Shown here in pieces: positions 17,313 to 25,751 of a DNA stretch of 64,000 nucleotides (positions are counted from its first letter, which is position 1; each line of letters begins with the position of its first letter). The notes under the pieces are model-generated. The model worked only from the letters and a program-made list of their open reading frames with translations. It searched no databases and was not told where the DNA came from. Both the position numbers and the translations under genes were made by a program. This stretch comes from Rhodococcus sp. HNM0569 (lineage in GTDB: Bacteria > Actinomycetota > Actinomycetes > Mycobacteriales > Mycobacteriaceae), in contig NZ_JAASAE010000015.1 in the NCBI RefSeq assembly GCF_012726205.1, positions 26,110 through 90,109 of the forward strand, read 5' to 3'.

Positions 17313-19516
17313 GCCAGGATCCGCAGGTGCGTCGACGTCGCTGGCCGGGGTTCACTCTGGCCGCGGTCGCAATCGCCGCGCTGCTCGTGGGCGGTGCGGG
17401 TGGCTCGTTCCAGAGCAAGCTCTCCGAGGTGCAGAAGAACGACAATGCGTCGTACCTGCCGAGTTCCGCGGAGTCGACCGAGGTGGCGGACGAATCGGAG
17501 AAGTTCGTCGCCGACCCGACCATTCCCGGGTTCGTCCTGTTGCGCTCCGACGCACCGCTCACCGACGCCGACAAGCAGAAGGTGGATGCGGCGCGTACCG
17601 CGATCATGCAGATTCCCGGCGTCGCGGCCGACGACCTCGCTCCACCCGAGTTCTCGGCGGACGGAAAGGTCGCGGCACTGTACGTGCCGCTCGAGTCCGC
17701 GAAAGACGGCGTCGAGATCGCGGGCGACGAGCTGGCGGCCACCGAGCAGAAGATCCTCGACGCCGCGCAACAGGCCGCGCCGGGTCTGGAAATCCTCCCC
17801 GCCGGCTCCGCCGGTCTGCTCGTCGCGTTCATCGACGCATTCGAGGGCATCGACGGGGCGCTGCTCGGCGCGGCCCTGATCGTCGTGGTGCTCATTCTGC
17901 TCGTGGTGTACAGGTCGCCGTTCATCTGGGTTTTCCCACTGCTCTCGGCGCTGCTTGCCCTCGGGGCCGCGTCGATGGTGATCTATCTGCTCGCCGACGC
18001 GGACCTGTTGACGCTCACCGGCCAGAGTCAGGGGATCCTCTTCGTCCTCGTGATCGGTGCGGGCACCGACTATGCGTTGTTGCTCATCTCGCGCTATCGC
18101 GAGGAACTCCACCGTTACGACAGCCGGTTCGACGCGATGCGTCGTGCCTGGCGGGAGAGTGCACCGGCCATCACCGCTTCGGCGGGCACGGTGATCCTCG
18201 GTGTGCTGTGTCTGCTCTTCTCGGAGCTCAACTCCAACCGCAGCCTCGGCCCGGTCGCCGCGATCGGCATCGTATGCACCTATGTGGTGATGATGTCGTT
18301 CCTGCCCGTTGCTCTCGCGGTCGCGGGCCGCTGGGTGTTCTGGCCGCGTACCCCGCACGCCGACGACGCGTCCGACCTCACGACGCACGGGCTGTGGTCG
18401 CGTATCGCGAAGACCGTGACCGACCGCGATCGCCCCTTCTGGATCGGCGCCACGGTGTTGCTGATCGTGCTGTTCGCCGGTGGGATCGGCAGCCTGAAGA
18501 CGGGTGGCCTCAGTTCGACCGAGAATTTCACGACGACACCGGACGCCGTCGTCGGCCAGGAGCTCTACGACGAGACGTTCGACCCCGGCGCGGGCACGCC
18601 GGTCGTGATCGCAACCAACGATGCCCAGCGGCAGGCGGTGATCGACGCCGCCTCCGCGGTCGACGGCATCTCGGACGAGCCCGGCGCGGTGTGCCCGCAG
18701 GTGGACACCGCGAAGGTGGCCGAACTGGTACGCCAGAACCCTCGAGCGGCTGCCGCGCTGCAGCAGTCGGGCGGCGGGTGCGCACCACCCGACCTCACGG
18801 TGTCACCGATCGACGGCCGCATGATCGTCAACGCGACTCTCGTCGACTCGTACGATTCGCCGGCGGCGCTCGACACGGTGGAACGTGTCCGTGCCGCTGT
18901 CCACGCCGTTCCCGGGGCCGACGCCCTCGTCGGGGGCAGCACCGCGACGACCGTCGACGTGCAGACGGCGTCGGTGCACGACCGGAACCTGATCATTCCG
19001 ATCGTGCTGGCGGTGATCCTGGTGGTGCTCGTCCTGCTGCTGCGGGCGCTGGTGGTACCGATCATCCTGATCTCGACGGTGGTCCTGTCGTTCGCCGCCA
19101 CGCTCGGTGTCAGCGGCTTCTTCTTCACGCATGTGTTCGGGTTCCCCGACTCCGATCCGGCTTTCCCGCTGTACGCATTCATCTTCCTGGTGGCGCTGGG
19201 CATCGACTACAACATCTTCCTGATGACGCGTGTGCGGGAGGAGACTCTGCGCGTGGGCACACGACCTGGAATCATGCGCGGGCTCACGGTGACCGGCGGC
19301 GTGATCACGTCGGCAGGCGTCGTGCTGGCCGCCACGTTCGCGGTGCTCGGGATCCTGCCGTTGGTGTTCCTCGCCGAGGTCGGGTTCGCCGTCGCATTCG
19401 GTGTTCTGCTCGACACGATCGTGGTGCGGAGCATCCTGGTACCCGCGATGTCGCACGACATCGGCCGGGCGATCTGGTGGCCGTCGACGCTGTCGCGGGC
19501 GGAGGCGGACGGGTAG
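17309..19516 (+). CDS. MMPL/RND-family transporter
   Basis: A 735-residue integral membrane transporter with the duplicated MMPL plan: one N-terminal helix, a periplasmic domain, five helices, a second periplasmic domain and five more helices. The diagnostic helix motifs are GAGTDYALLLISRYREEL in the first half and GIDYNIFLMTRVREE in the second; the Asp-Tyr pairs belong to the proton relay. It is shorter than the mycobacterial MmpL lipid exporters and closer to the plain MMPL proteins of Actinobacteria, which have been tied to lipid or drug efflux. It is translationally coupled to the secreted glycosidase upstream. The substrate is unknown. Confidence 0.9.
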   Translation: MSQDPQVRRRRWPGFTLAAVAIAALLVGGAGGSFQSKLSEVQKNDNASYLPSSAESTEVADESEKFVADPTIPGFVLLRSDAPLTDADKQKVDAARTAIMQIPGVAADDLAPPEFSADGKVAALYVPLESAKDGVEIAGDELAATEQKILDAAQQAAPGLEILPAGSAGLLVAFIDAFEGIDGALLGAALIVVVLILLVVYRSPFIWVFPLLSALLALGAASMVIYLLADADLLTLTGQSQGILFVLVIGAGTDYALLLISRYREELHRYDSRFDAMRRAWRESAPAITASAGTVILGVLCLLFSELNSNRSLGPVAAIGIVCTYVVMMSFLPVALAVAGRWVFWPRTPHADDASDLTTHGLWSRIAKTVTDRDRPFWIGATVLLIVLFAGGIGSLKTGGLSSTENFTTTPDAVVGQELYDETFDPGAGTPVVIATNDAQRQAVIDAASAVDGISDEPGAVCPQVDTAKVAELVRQNPRAAAALQQSGGGCAPPDLTVSPIDGRMIVNATLVDSYDSPAALDTVERVRAAVHAVPGADALVGGSTATTVDVQTASVHDRNLIIPIVLAVILVVLVLLLRALVVPIILISTVVLSFAATLGVSGFFFTHVFGFPDSDPAFPLYAFIFLVALGIDYNIFLMTRVREETLRVGTRPGIMRGLTVTGGVITSAGVVLAATFAVLGILPLVFLAEVGFAVAFGVLLDTIVVRSILVPAMSHDIGRAIWWPSTLSRAEADG

Positions 19517-19569
19517 GCGGAGCTTCCGCGCGAACCGGGGCGGTGCACACGATCGGGCACACTGGACGA

Positions 19570-20133
19570 ATGGCATTCGAGATTCCGGGTCCGCGCGAGG
19601 TCGTCGGCGCCGCCGTCGCGGTCGCCCGGTGGGGCGTCGGCACGGCGACGCTGGTCGCGTCGTTGCCCGCGCGGATCGAGTCGCTCGTGTCGGGTGTCGA
19701 GCGGCTGCTGGTGGAGGTCGAGTTCGTCGTCGCGCGCATCGACGCCGTCACCGACGGCGCCGTCGCGGTGCACAAGCGCGCCGCCGAGGTCACCGACGCG
19801 GCGGCAACCGTCACCGAGACCGCAGCCGCGCTGTCGACGGCCGCGCAGCAGTTGCTCGAGATCTACGAGCCGCTGGCGCTGCAGGCGGCACCACTCGCGA
19901 AGAAATTCGTCGACGACTTCTCAGAGGAGGAGGTCGCCGCCGCGATCGCGCTGGTCGACCAGTTGCCCGAGCTGACCGCCCGCACCAACGCGGTGATGCC
20001 GATCCTGGCGACGCTCGACACCGTCGCACCCGAGATCCACCAGCTGCTCGAAACCGTCAAGGACGTCCGGCAGGCGATCCAGGGCGTCCCCGGCTTCAAG
20101 TACTTCCGGCGACGGGGCGAGTCCGCGGAATGA
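19570..20133 (+). CDS. Conserved actinobacterial helical protein of unknown function
   Basis: A 187-residue protein starting at ATG 19570. Nearly the whole chain is amphipathic helix. An N-terminal stretch, ARWGVGTATLVASLPARIES, could lie on a membrane. Long Ala/Val/Glu heptad-like runs follow (AAEVTDAAATVTETAAALST), then a basic tail, FKYFRRRGE. Similar proteins are common in Rhodococcus and Mycobacterium and are often annotated without a function. It follows the MMPL gene by 53 bases in the same direction and may be co-transcribed. No enzyme motif was seen. Confidence 0.7.
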   Translation: MAFEIPGPREVVGAAVAVARWGVGTATLVASLPARIESLVSGVERLLVEVEFVVARIDAVTDGAVAVHKRAAEVTDAAATVTETAAALSTAAQQLLEIYEPLALQAAPLAKKFVDDFSEEEVAAAIALVDQLPELTARTNAVMPILATLDTVAPEIHQLLETVKDVRQAIQGVPGFKYFRRRGESAE

Positions 20134-20160
20134 CCGGCACTGTCCCGCAACGCCTTCCGG

Positions 20161-21195
20161 TCAGCTGCTGACGGACCGCAGCGCTGCGAGGCCGCGCGCC
20201 GCGAACTCCGGGACCGCACTGCCCGCCGTGTCGAAGCCCGACCCGACGGTCGCGCCCGCGCGGTATCGGTGGTCGATGCCCATCGCGATGACCGCCATCT
20301 TGAAATGGGCGAGGCCGAGATAGAACTGCCAGTTGTCGAGCGTGCGGCCGGACGCGCGGCTGTAGCGCTCGGCGAGATCGTCGGGCGACGGCAGCCGCTC
20401 GCTCGTCCACGCGGCCGGCTCCCCCAGCACGAGATCGAGTGCCGGGTCGCGGTACACGCACATCAAGGCGACGTCGGTGAGCGGATCACCGAGCGTGGAC
20501 AGTTCCCAGTCGACGACGGCCGCGACCGAGCCGTCCCCGTCCAGGATCGTGTTGTCGATCCGGTAGTCGCCGTGCACGATCGACGACGCGGACTGCTGCG
20601 GAATCGATTCCGCGAGCAGCATGTGCAGCCGGTCGATGTCGGGCAGGTCGTCGGCCTTCACACGCTCCCACTGCTTCGCCCACAGCGCGACCTGGCGAGT
20701 CACGTAGCCGTCCGGGCGGCCGAACTCGCCGAGCCCGCACGCGGCGTAGTCGACCGCATGCAGTTCGGCCAGCACACGCACGAGTTCGTCGACCACACCG
20801 TCCAATTCGGCGTCGCCGAACGCCTCCAGGTCCTGCTTCATCCGCACGACCGGGCCGGACACATATTCGGTGACCGCGAACGGAGCGCCCATCACGGCGT
20901 CGTCCTCGCACAGCGCGACAGCACGCGCCACGGGCACCGCCGTCTCGTACAGCCCACGCGTGACGCGGAATTCGCGCGCCATGTCGTGCGCGGACGGCGT
21001 CAGGCCCGCAGTGGGCGGGCGGCGCAGCACCCAGTGCGACGCGTCGTCGCGCACGTCGAAAGTGAGATTCGACTTGCCGCCGGACAGCAGGCGAGCGCGC
21101 AGTGCACCGCGCACCTCGACGCCCTCACGGCGCAGGAACGCGTCGAGCGCCTCGAGGTCGAGCCCTGGAAGATCATGTTCCGCCGCGGCGCTCAC
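20161..21195 (-). CDS. APH-family phosphotransferase paired with an acyl-CoA dehydrogenase
   Basis: A kinase-fold protein of 344 residues. GGKSNLTFDV is the nucleotide loop; IVHGDYRIDNTI is the catalytic loop with His-Gly-Asp and Asn; VVDWELSTLGDP carries the metal-binding Asp. These are the motifs of the ACAD10/ACAD11 N-terminal domain and of bacterial LvaA-like proteins rather than of drug kinases. The start is GTG 21195, overlapping the stop of the acyl-CoA dehydrogenase gene by four bases. In vertebrates the two activities are fused and process 4-hydroxyacyl-CoAs through 4-phospho intermediates; here they are separate but coupled, so the same chemistry is likely. The frame upstream of GTG 21195 lies inside the dehydrogenase gene. 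Confidence 0.82.
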   Translation of the reverse strand: MSAAAEHDLPGLDLEALDAFLRREGVEVRGALRARLLSGGKSNLTFDVRDDASHWVLRRPPTAGLTPSAHDMAREFRVTRGLYETAVPVARAVALCEDDAVMGAPFAVTEYVSGPVVRMKQDLEAFGDAELDGVVDELVRVLAELHAVDYAACGLGEFGRPDGYVTRQVALWAKQWERVKADDLPDIDRLHMLLAESIPQQSASSIVHGDYRIDNTILDGDGSVAAVVDWELSTLGDPLTDVALMCVYRDPALDLVLGEPAAWTSERLPSPDDLAERYSRASGRTLDNWQFYLGLAHFKMAVIAMGIDHRYRAGATVGSGFDTAGSAVPEFAARGLAALRSVSS

Positions 21196-22400
21196 TTCGA
21201 CTCCCGGATCGCGCGCTTGGCGGCACCGACGGTGCGCTTGCCGATCGCCCACCTGTGCACCTCGGACGGGCCGTCGTAGATGCGGAACGGGCGCACCTCA
21301 CGGGAGAGCCGCGCGAGCGGCAGGTCCGACGACACCCCGAGGCCGCCGCACATCTGGATCGAGCGGTCGACGATGCGGAAGATCGCCTCGGCGGCAAACG
21401 TCTTGGCGATGGATGTCGCATTGCCAGCGTTCTCGCCGAGGTCGAGTTCGTAGCACGCCCGCACGAGCAGCGCGCGGGTGGCGGCGATGTCGATCTCGTT
21501 GTCGGCGACCATCTTCTGGATCATGCCGAGATCACCCAGCACGTCGCCGAAGCCTTCGCGGCGCGCGACGTAGTCGACCGCGACGTCGTGTCCGCGGCGT
21601 GCGGCACCGAGCCACCGCATCACGTGCGTCATACGCGCCGGACCGAGCCGCACCTGCGCGTAGCGGTAACCCTGGTCGACCTCGCCGAGTACCGCGTCGT
21701 CGGGCACGAGCAGGTCGTCGAACGAGACCTCGCAGTGGCCGCCGACCATCGCGCGGTCGAGTGTCGGGATGTGCCTGCCGACAGTCAGACCGGGCAGATC
21801 GGCGGGCGCCAGGAACATCGTCGCGCCGCCGCGGTCGCCCGGTTCGCCCGACGTGCGAGCCATGATGATGAAGAACGACGCGCCGTCGGCGCCGGTGATG
21901 AAATGCTTGCGGCCATTGATCTTCCAGCCGCCGGACACCTTCTCGGCGCGCGTGGCGAGCGCCGACGGGTCGGAGCCCGCGCCCGGTGCGGGTTCGGTCA
22001 TCGCGAAGGCCGAGCGCACGTGACCGTGCGCCAGCGGGGCCAAAAAGTCCTGCCGCTGTGCCTGGTCGGCGATGTGGTCCAGCATGTGCACATTGCCCTC
22101 GTCGGGCGCGGCGATGCCGAGCGCGGTGGGACCGAACAGCGAGTACCCGGCCGCCTCGAACACGGGGACGCGATCGCTCATGTTCAGCCCGAGGCCGCCG
22201 AACTCGACGGGTGCGTGGGGCGCGAAGATGCCCGCTTCCTTCGCGCGGGTCTGCAGTTCCACACGCAGGGCGTCGCCGCCCGCAGCGGTGATGTCGCCGT
22301 CGTGCTCGTCTTCGACGGGCAGCACGACATCGCGGATGAACACCTCGGTGCGGTCGACGATCTGCTGCACTTCGGTCGAATACGCCAGGTCGACAGCCAT
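21192..22400 (-). CDS. Acyl-CoA dehydrogenase coupled to an APH-type kinase
   Basis: A 402-residue FAD enzyme starting at ATG 22400 with GAGAAAGG upstream. The motifs are FAMTEPAPGAGSDPSAL (flavin/substrate loop), WKINGRKHFITGA, CGGLGVSSDLP and the end RIYDGPSEVHRWAIGKR. The catalytic base position holds Asp (Y-D-G-P) instead of the Glu of Y-E-G-T, as in ACAD11-like enzymes. It would act on the phosphorylated or 4-hydroxy acyl-CoA handled by the kinase encoded just downstream. A TetR gene lies upstream on the same strand and may control the pair. Confidence 0.88.
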   Translation of the reverse strand: MAVDLAYSTEVQQIVDRTEVFIRDVVLPVEDEHDGDITAAGGDALRVELQTRAKEAGIFAPHAPVEFGGLGLNMSDRVPVFEAAGYSLFGPTALGIAAPDEGNVHMLDHIADQAQRQDFLAPLAHGHVRSAFAMTEPAPGAGSDPSALATRAEKVSGGWKINGRKHFITGADGASFFIIMARTSGEPGDRGGATMFLAPADLPGLTVGRHIPTLDRAMVGGHCEVSFDDLLVPDDAVLGEVDQGYRYAQVRLGPARMTHVMRWLGAARRGHDVAVDYVARREGFGDVLGDLGMIQKMVADNEIDIAATRALLVRACYELDLGENAGNATSIAKTFAAEAIFRIVDRSIQMCGGLGVSSDLPLARLSREVRPFRIYDGPSEVHRWAIGKRTVGAAKRAIRESK

Positions 22401-22471
22401 TCCACGCCTTTCTCTCAGCCCGACCGATCGATCGCTCGGCACGATGACCGTCGCACAGACCGGCAGGCGAG

Positions 22472-23101
22472 TCAAGAGGCGGCGACGGTGTCCCGTGCGA
22501 TCGCGAGGTAGCGCTCGACGAGCTCGTCGGGCGTGAGCGGGCCGTCCTCGCGGTACCACGTGGACACCGCGACGCACATCGTCACGACGGCGCGGCTCGC
22601 GTCGAGCGGGTAGGACGTGCGGAATGCGCCGGTCTCGACGCCGTCCTGCACGATGCGATCGACCATGCGCTGCTGTTCGTCGCGTTGCGCGATGTACGCC
22701 GCACGCTCGTCGGCCGCCATGTTGCGGGTCTCGCGCGATGCCACGAACGCCTGCTCACGGCGGAACATGTGGAAGCGCAGCAGACTTTCGACGACCGCGT
22801 CGAACTGCTCGCTCGGAGTCGCACCCGCCTCCGCCGAGGCCGCGCGGCTGCGCCGCAACAACTCCTCCATGACGGCATTGGTCAGCCCGACCAGGATCGC
22901 CTGCTTCGACGGATAATGGTGGTACAGACCGGGCACCGACAGCCCGGCACGCGACGCGATCTCGCGGATCGAGGACGCATCGTAACCGCGCTCGACGAAC
23001 GCCGACAACGCCGCCGACAGCACCTTCGACAAGCCCTGGTCCGGATAGTCCCGCCACGCCCCGTGCTGGTCACCACCGAAATCGTGTCGGCTCTCGTTCA
23101 T
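22472..23101 (-). CDS. TetR-family regulator
   Basis: A 209-residue protein starting at ATG 23101. The helix-turn-helix is ALSAFVERGYDASSIREIAS, then RAGLSVPGLYHHYPSKQAIL, with the L-Y-H-H-Y recognition helix. The C-terminal domain is of the TetR_C type seen in fatty-acid-pathway regulators, with DASRAVVTMCVAVSTWYRED. It is upstream of, and in the same direction as, the acyl-CoA dehydrogenase/kinase pair (71-base gap), so local control of that pair is likely. I saw no clear operator in the 71-base gap. Confidence 0.85.
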   Translation of the reverse strand: MNESRHDFGGDQHGAWRDYPDQGLSKVLSAALSAFVERGYDASSIREIASRAGLSVPGLYHHYPSKQAILVGLTNAVMEELLRRSRAASAEAGATPSEQFDAVVESLLRFHMFRREQAFVASRETRNMAADERAAYIAQRDEQQRMVDRIVQDGVETGAFRTSYPLDASRAVVTMCVAVSTWYREDGPLTPDELVERYLAIARDTVAAS

Positions 23102-23148
23102 TCGCCCACCGTAGACGATGGGCCCGAAAGGCGATGGCCCCGAACGCA

Positions 23149-23195
23149 GCGAATGGCACTTTCGGCGCGTCTCATGCGTCGAAAGTGCCATTCGC
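23149..23195. terminator. Perfect 16-bp inverted repeat after an SDR gene
   Basis: GCGAATGGCACTTTCG (23149-23164) and CGAAAGTGCCATTCGC (23180-23195) are exact reverse complements around a 15-base loop. It lies 25 bases past the SDR stop on the minus strand, where a terminator is expected, and 48 bases before the TetR start. There is no T-tract, as in many actinobacterial stem-loop terminators. It may also be a dispersed genomic repeat. Confidence 0.6.
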
Positions 23196-23219
23196 CGGGA
23201 ACGGGGAAGGCCGAAGCCG

Positions 23220-23978
23220 TCAGTCCTTCGGACCGCCCGCGACGTAGACGACCTGACCGGACACGAAGCCCGCGCCCTCGCTCGCGAAGAACGACGCGGT
23301 GTGCGCGATGTCCTCCGGCTGACCGATGCGGTTGACCGGAATCTGCGATGCCGCAGCCTTCTTGAAATCCTCGTAGGGCACGCCGACGCGGGCCGCGGTA
23401 CCTGCGGTCATGTCGGTCTCGATGAAGCCGGGAGCGATCGCGTTGGCGGTCACACCGAACTTGCCGAGCTCGATCGCGAGGGTCTTGGTGAAGCCCTGCA
23501 TGCCCGCCTTGGCCGCGGAGTAGTTGGCCTGGCCGCGGTTACCGAGCGCCGACGTGCTCGACAGGTTGACGATGCGGCCGAACTTGGCGTCCACCATGTG
23601 CTTCTGGCAGGCACGCGACATCAGGAACGCGCCGCGCAGGTGCACCGCCATGACCGAGTCCCAGTCGTCGACGCTCATCTTGAACAGCATGTTGTCGCGG
23701 ATGATGCCGGCATTGTTGACGAGAACCGTGGGGGCGCCCAGTTCGGCGGCGATCCGCTCGACCGCTGCGGCGACCGAGTCCTCGTCGGCGACATTCGCGC
23801 CGACCGCGAGCGCCTCGCCGCCCGCCGCCTTGATCGCCTCGACGGTGTCGGCGCACGCCGCCTCGTCGAGGTCGAGCACGGCCACCTTGTAGCCGTCGCT
23901 CGCGAGCCGCTTCGCGACGGCCGCGCCGATGCCGCGCGCCGAGCCGGTGACGATCGCGGTCCGAGTTTCCTGTGCCAT
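23220..23978 (-). CDS. SDR, 3-oxoacyl-ACP/CoA reductase type (FabG-like)
   Basis: A 252-residue classical SDR with TGSARGIG (11-18), NNAG (88-91), catalytic Ser around 141-143 in NLSSTSALGN, and Tyr153 and Lys157. The sequence is close to FabG throughout (GRIVNLSSTSALGNRGQANY, then ANAIAPGFIETDMT). GGAGG precedes ATG 23978. It is the last of three SDR genes in a row; the gap to the next upstream SDR is 27 bases. It would interconvert 3-hydroxyacyl and 3-oxoacyl thioesters. Because it lies among acyl-CoA dehydrogenases, a beta-oxidation role is more likely than fatty-acid synthesis. Confidence 0.88.
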   Translation of the reverse strand: MAQETRTAIVTGSARGIGAAVAKRLASDGYKVAVLDLDEAACADTVEAIKAAGGEALAVGANVADEDSVAAAVERIAAELGAPTVLVNNAGIIRDNMLFKMSVDDWDSVMAVHLRGAFLMSRACQKHMVDAKFGRIVNLSSTSALGNRGQANYSAAKAGMQGFTKTLAIELGKFGVTANAIAPGFIETDMTAGTAARVGVPYEDFKKAAASQIPVNRIGQPEDIAHTASFFASEGAGFVSGQVVYVAGGPKD

Positions 23979-24005
23979 GCCCTACCTCCGTGTTCGAATC
24001 TGCTT

Positions 24006-24842
24006 CTACGTGTGGGTCTGTGCGTCGGCCGCCGCCAACGCATTCTGGTAGCGCCGCATCCCGCGGATCCAGCGGTCGTAGTCCGAACCCTTGTTCCGGT
24101 ACATGTCCAGGACGTCGGGATGCGGAAGGATCAGGAAGGTGCCCGTCACGACGCCCGCGAGGACACAGTCCGCGACGTCCCGCGGCGACAGGACCGTACC
24201 CGCGGTGGTGACGGCGCGCGCCGCGAGCGGCGACAGCGCCGCGTCGTCGTGCAGCAGTTTCGTGTCGACGCCCATCGGGCACACGCAGCTGACGCCGATC
24301 CCCCTGTCGCCGTACGTGACCGAGAGCCATTCGGCGAATCCGACCGCCGCGTGCTTGGTGACCGAATAGGGCGCCGAACCGATCTGGGTCAGCAGGCCGG
24401 CCGCCGACGCGGTCGACACGAAGTATCCCCGGCCACGTTCGAGCCAACCCGGCAGAAGCAGTCGCGCCGCCCGGACGTGCGCCCGCACGTTGACGTCGAG
24501 CGCGAGCGACCACACGTCGTCGGACGGCTCGATGCCGTCGCCCGCCGCGACACCCGCGTTGGCGAAGTAGTAGTCGACCGGCCCGAAAGTCCTCTCCGCG
24601 AGCTCGATCGACGCGGCGATCGTGTCCTCGTCGGACGCGTCGCCGGCGAACGACACCGCGTGCCCGCCGCGCTCCGTGATGCCCTCGGCGACCGCGCGCG
24701 ACGAGTCGGCGTCGAGGTCGCACACCACCACGCGGGCGCCCGCGTCGGACAGCCGCTCGGCGAGCGCGCCGCCGATGCCGCCACCGCCACCGGTGACGAT
24801 CGCGACGGCGCCGTCGAATGTGTGCTCGGACTGGTCGGTCAT
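24006..24842 (-). CDS. SDR-family oxidoreductase
   Basis: A 278-residue SDR with a glycine-rich cofactor motif, TGGGGGIG (17-24), NAG in YYFANAGVAAGD, and the catalytic set Ser146, Tyr159 and Lys163. The C-terminal extension (HPDVLDMYRNKGSDYDRWIR, then GMRRYQNAL) is typical of actinobacterial SDRs next to acyl-CoA dehydrogenases, several of which are annotated as hydroxyacyl or alcohol dehydrogenases. The NN of the usual NNAG is replaced by AN. Its start is nine bases from the stop of the next SDR upstream, so they are one transcription unit. The substrate is unknown. Confidence 0.85.
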   Translation of the reverse strand: MTDQSEHTFDGAVAIVTGGGGGIGGALAERLSDAGARVVVCDLDADSSRAVAEGITERGGHAVSFAGDASDEDTIAASIELAERTFGPVDYYFANAGVAAGDGIEPSDDVWSLALDVNVRAHVRAARLLLPGWLERGRGYFVSTASAAGLLTQIGSAPYSVTKHAAVGFAEWLSVTYGDRGIGVSCVCPMGVDTKLLHDDAALSPLAARAVTTAGTVLSPRDVADCVLAGVVTGTFLILPHPDVLDMYRNKGSDYDRWIRGMRRYQNALAAADAQTHT

Positions 24843-24851
24843 GACTCCCGC

Positions 24852-25613
24852 CTACGTGATCGTGATGCCGCCGTCGACGGCGATCGTCTGGCCGGTGACA
24901 TATCCGGCGGCGTCGGATGCGAGCCACACCACAGCGGCCGCAAGCTCTTCCGGATCGCCCATTCGCGGAATGACCATGCGCGCCTGCATGCTTTCGAGGT
25001 AGCCGGGCTTGTAGGTGTCGGTCATCTCGGACTTGAAGAAGCCCGGTGCGATGGCGTTGACGCGAATACCCTTACGCGCGCCCCACTGCTGCGCGAGGTC
25101 TCGTGTGAGACCGATGACGCCCGCCTTGCTCGCGGCGTACGCGGCCTGCGGCAGTCCGGCGGTGGTGAGGCCGAGGACGCTCGAGATGTTGACGATCGAA
25201 CTGCCGGGCTGCATCACCTTCGCGGCGGCCTGCGCGGCCCAGTACGAACCGTTGAGATTGATGTCGATCACGCGGCGGAAGTCGTCGGGCGCCTCCCGCG
25301 TCGCGGGGACGGCGGTGCCGATGCCTGCGTTGTTGACGAGGACGTCGACGCGGCCGAAACGCTCCATCGCGGCGTCGATCATGTGCTGCGCCTGCTCGGG
25401 CTCGGCAACGTCGGTGGCCACGGTGTGGGCGGTGCGGCCGGCGCGCTCGACGAGCGCCGCGGTGTCCTGCAGCCGGTCGACACGACGCGCGGCGAGAACG
25501 ACGTCGGCACCCGCTTCGGCCGCGGCCTGCGCGAACGCGACGCCGAGGCCGGACGACGCACCCGTCACGACGACCACCCGATCGGTGAGTCGGAACTTGT
25601 CGAGAACGGACAT
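24852..25613 (-). CDS. SDR-family oxidoreductase
   Basis: A 253-residue classical SDR with TGASSGLG (17-24), NNAG (94-97), Ser145, Tyr159 and Lys163, closing with GYVTGQTIAVDGG. The TGASSGLG-V-A-F start and NISSVLGL segment resemble gluconate-5-dehydrogenase-like and 2-deoxygluconate-like SDRs as well as FabG, so the substrate cannot be fixed. It is first of the three SDR genes, reading away from the LCAD-like dehydrogenase gene 138 bases upstream on the same strand. A stem-loop at 25718-25746 separates the two. Confidence 0.87.
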   Translation of the reverse strand: MSVLDKFRLTDRVVVVTGASSGLGVAFAQAAAEAGADVVLAARRVDRLQDTAALVERAGRTAHTVATDVAEPEQAQHMIDAAMERFGRVDVLVNNAGIGTAVPATREAPDDFRRVIDINLNGSYWAAQAAAKVMQPGSSIVNISSVLGLTTAGLPQAAYAASKAGVIGLTRDLAQQWGARKGIRVNAIAPGFFKSEMTDTYKPGYLESMQARMVIPRMGDPEELAAAVVWLASDAAGYVTGQTIAVDGGITIT

Positions 25614-25717
25614 CGTGATCTCCTGTCGGATGGTTCTGGGGATCGAGTCTTCCGGGGTAGCGCTGTTGTACCAGAGTTGCGGGCCCAGGAGAGATCCGGG
25701 TCACGTCGGACGTCGGG

Positions 25718-25746
25718 GTCCGGACGGGGTCACCGCCCGGACCCGG
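25718..25746 (-). terminator. Stem-loop after the LCAD-like dehydrogenase gene
   Basis: GGGTCCGG (25718-25725) and CCGGACCC (25739-25746) form a perfect eight-pair stem with a 13-base loop, six bases beyond the dehydrogenase stop. No T-run follows. It is a plausible terminator that separates the dehydrogenase from the three SDR genes. Confidence 0.5.
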
Positions 25747-25751
25747 AGACG

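Noticed and set aside
17005..19569. A long plus-strand frame leading into the helical protein that starts at 19570.
   Set aside because: The upstream part overlaps the MMPL gene in another frame and has shadow composition. Only the segment from ATG 19570 reads like a protein.
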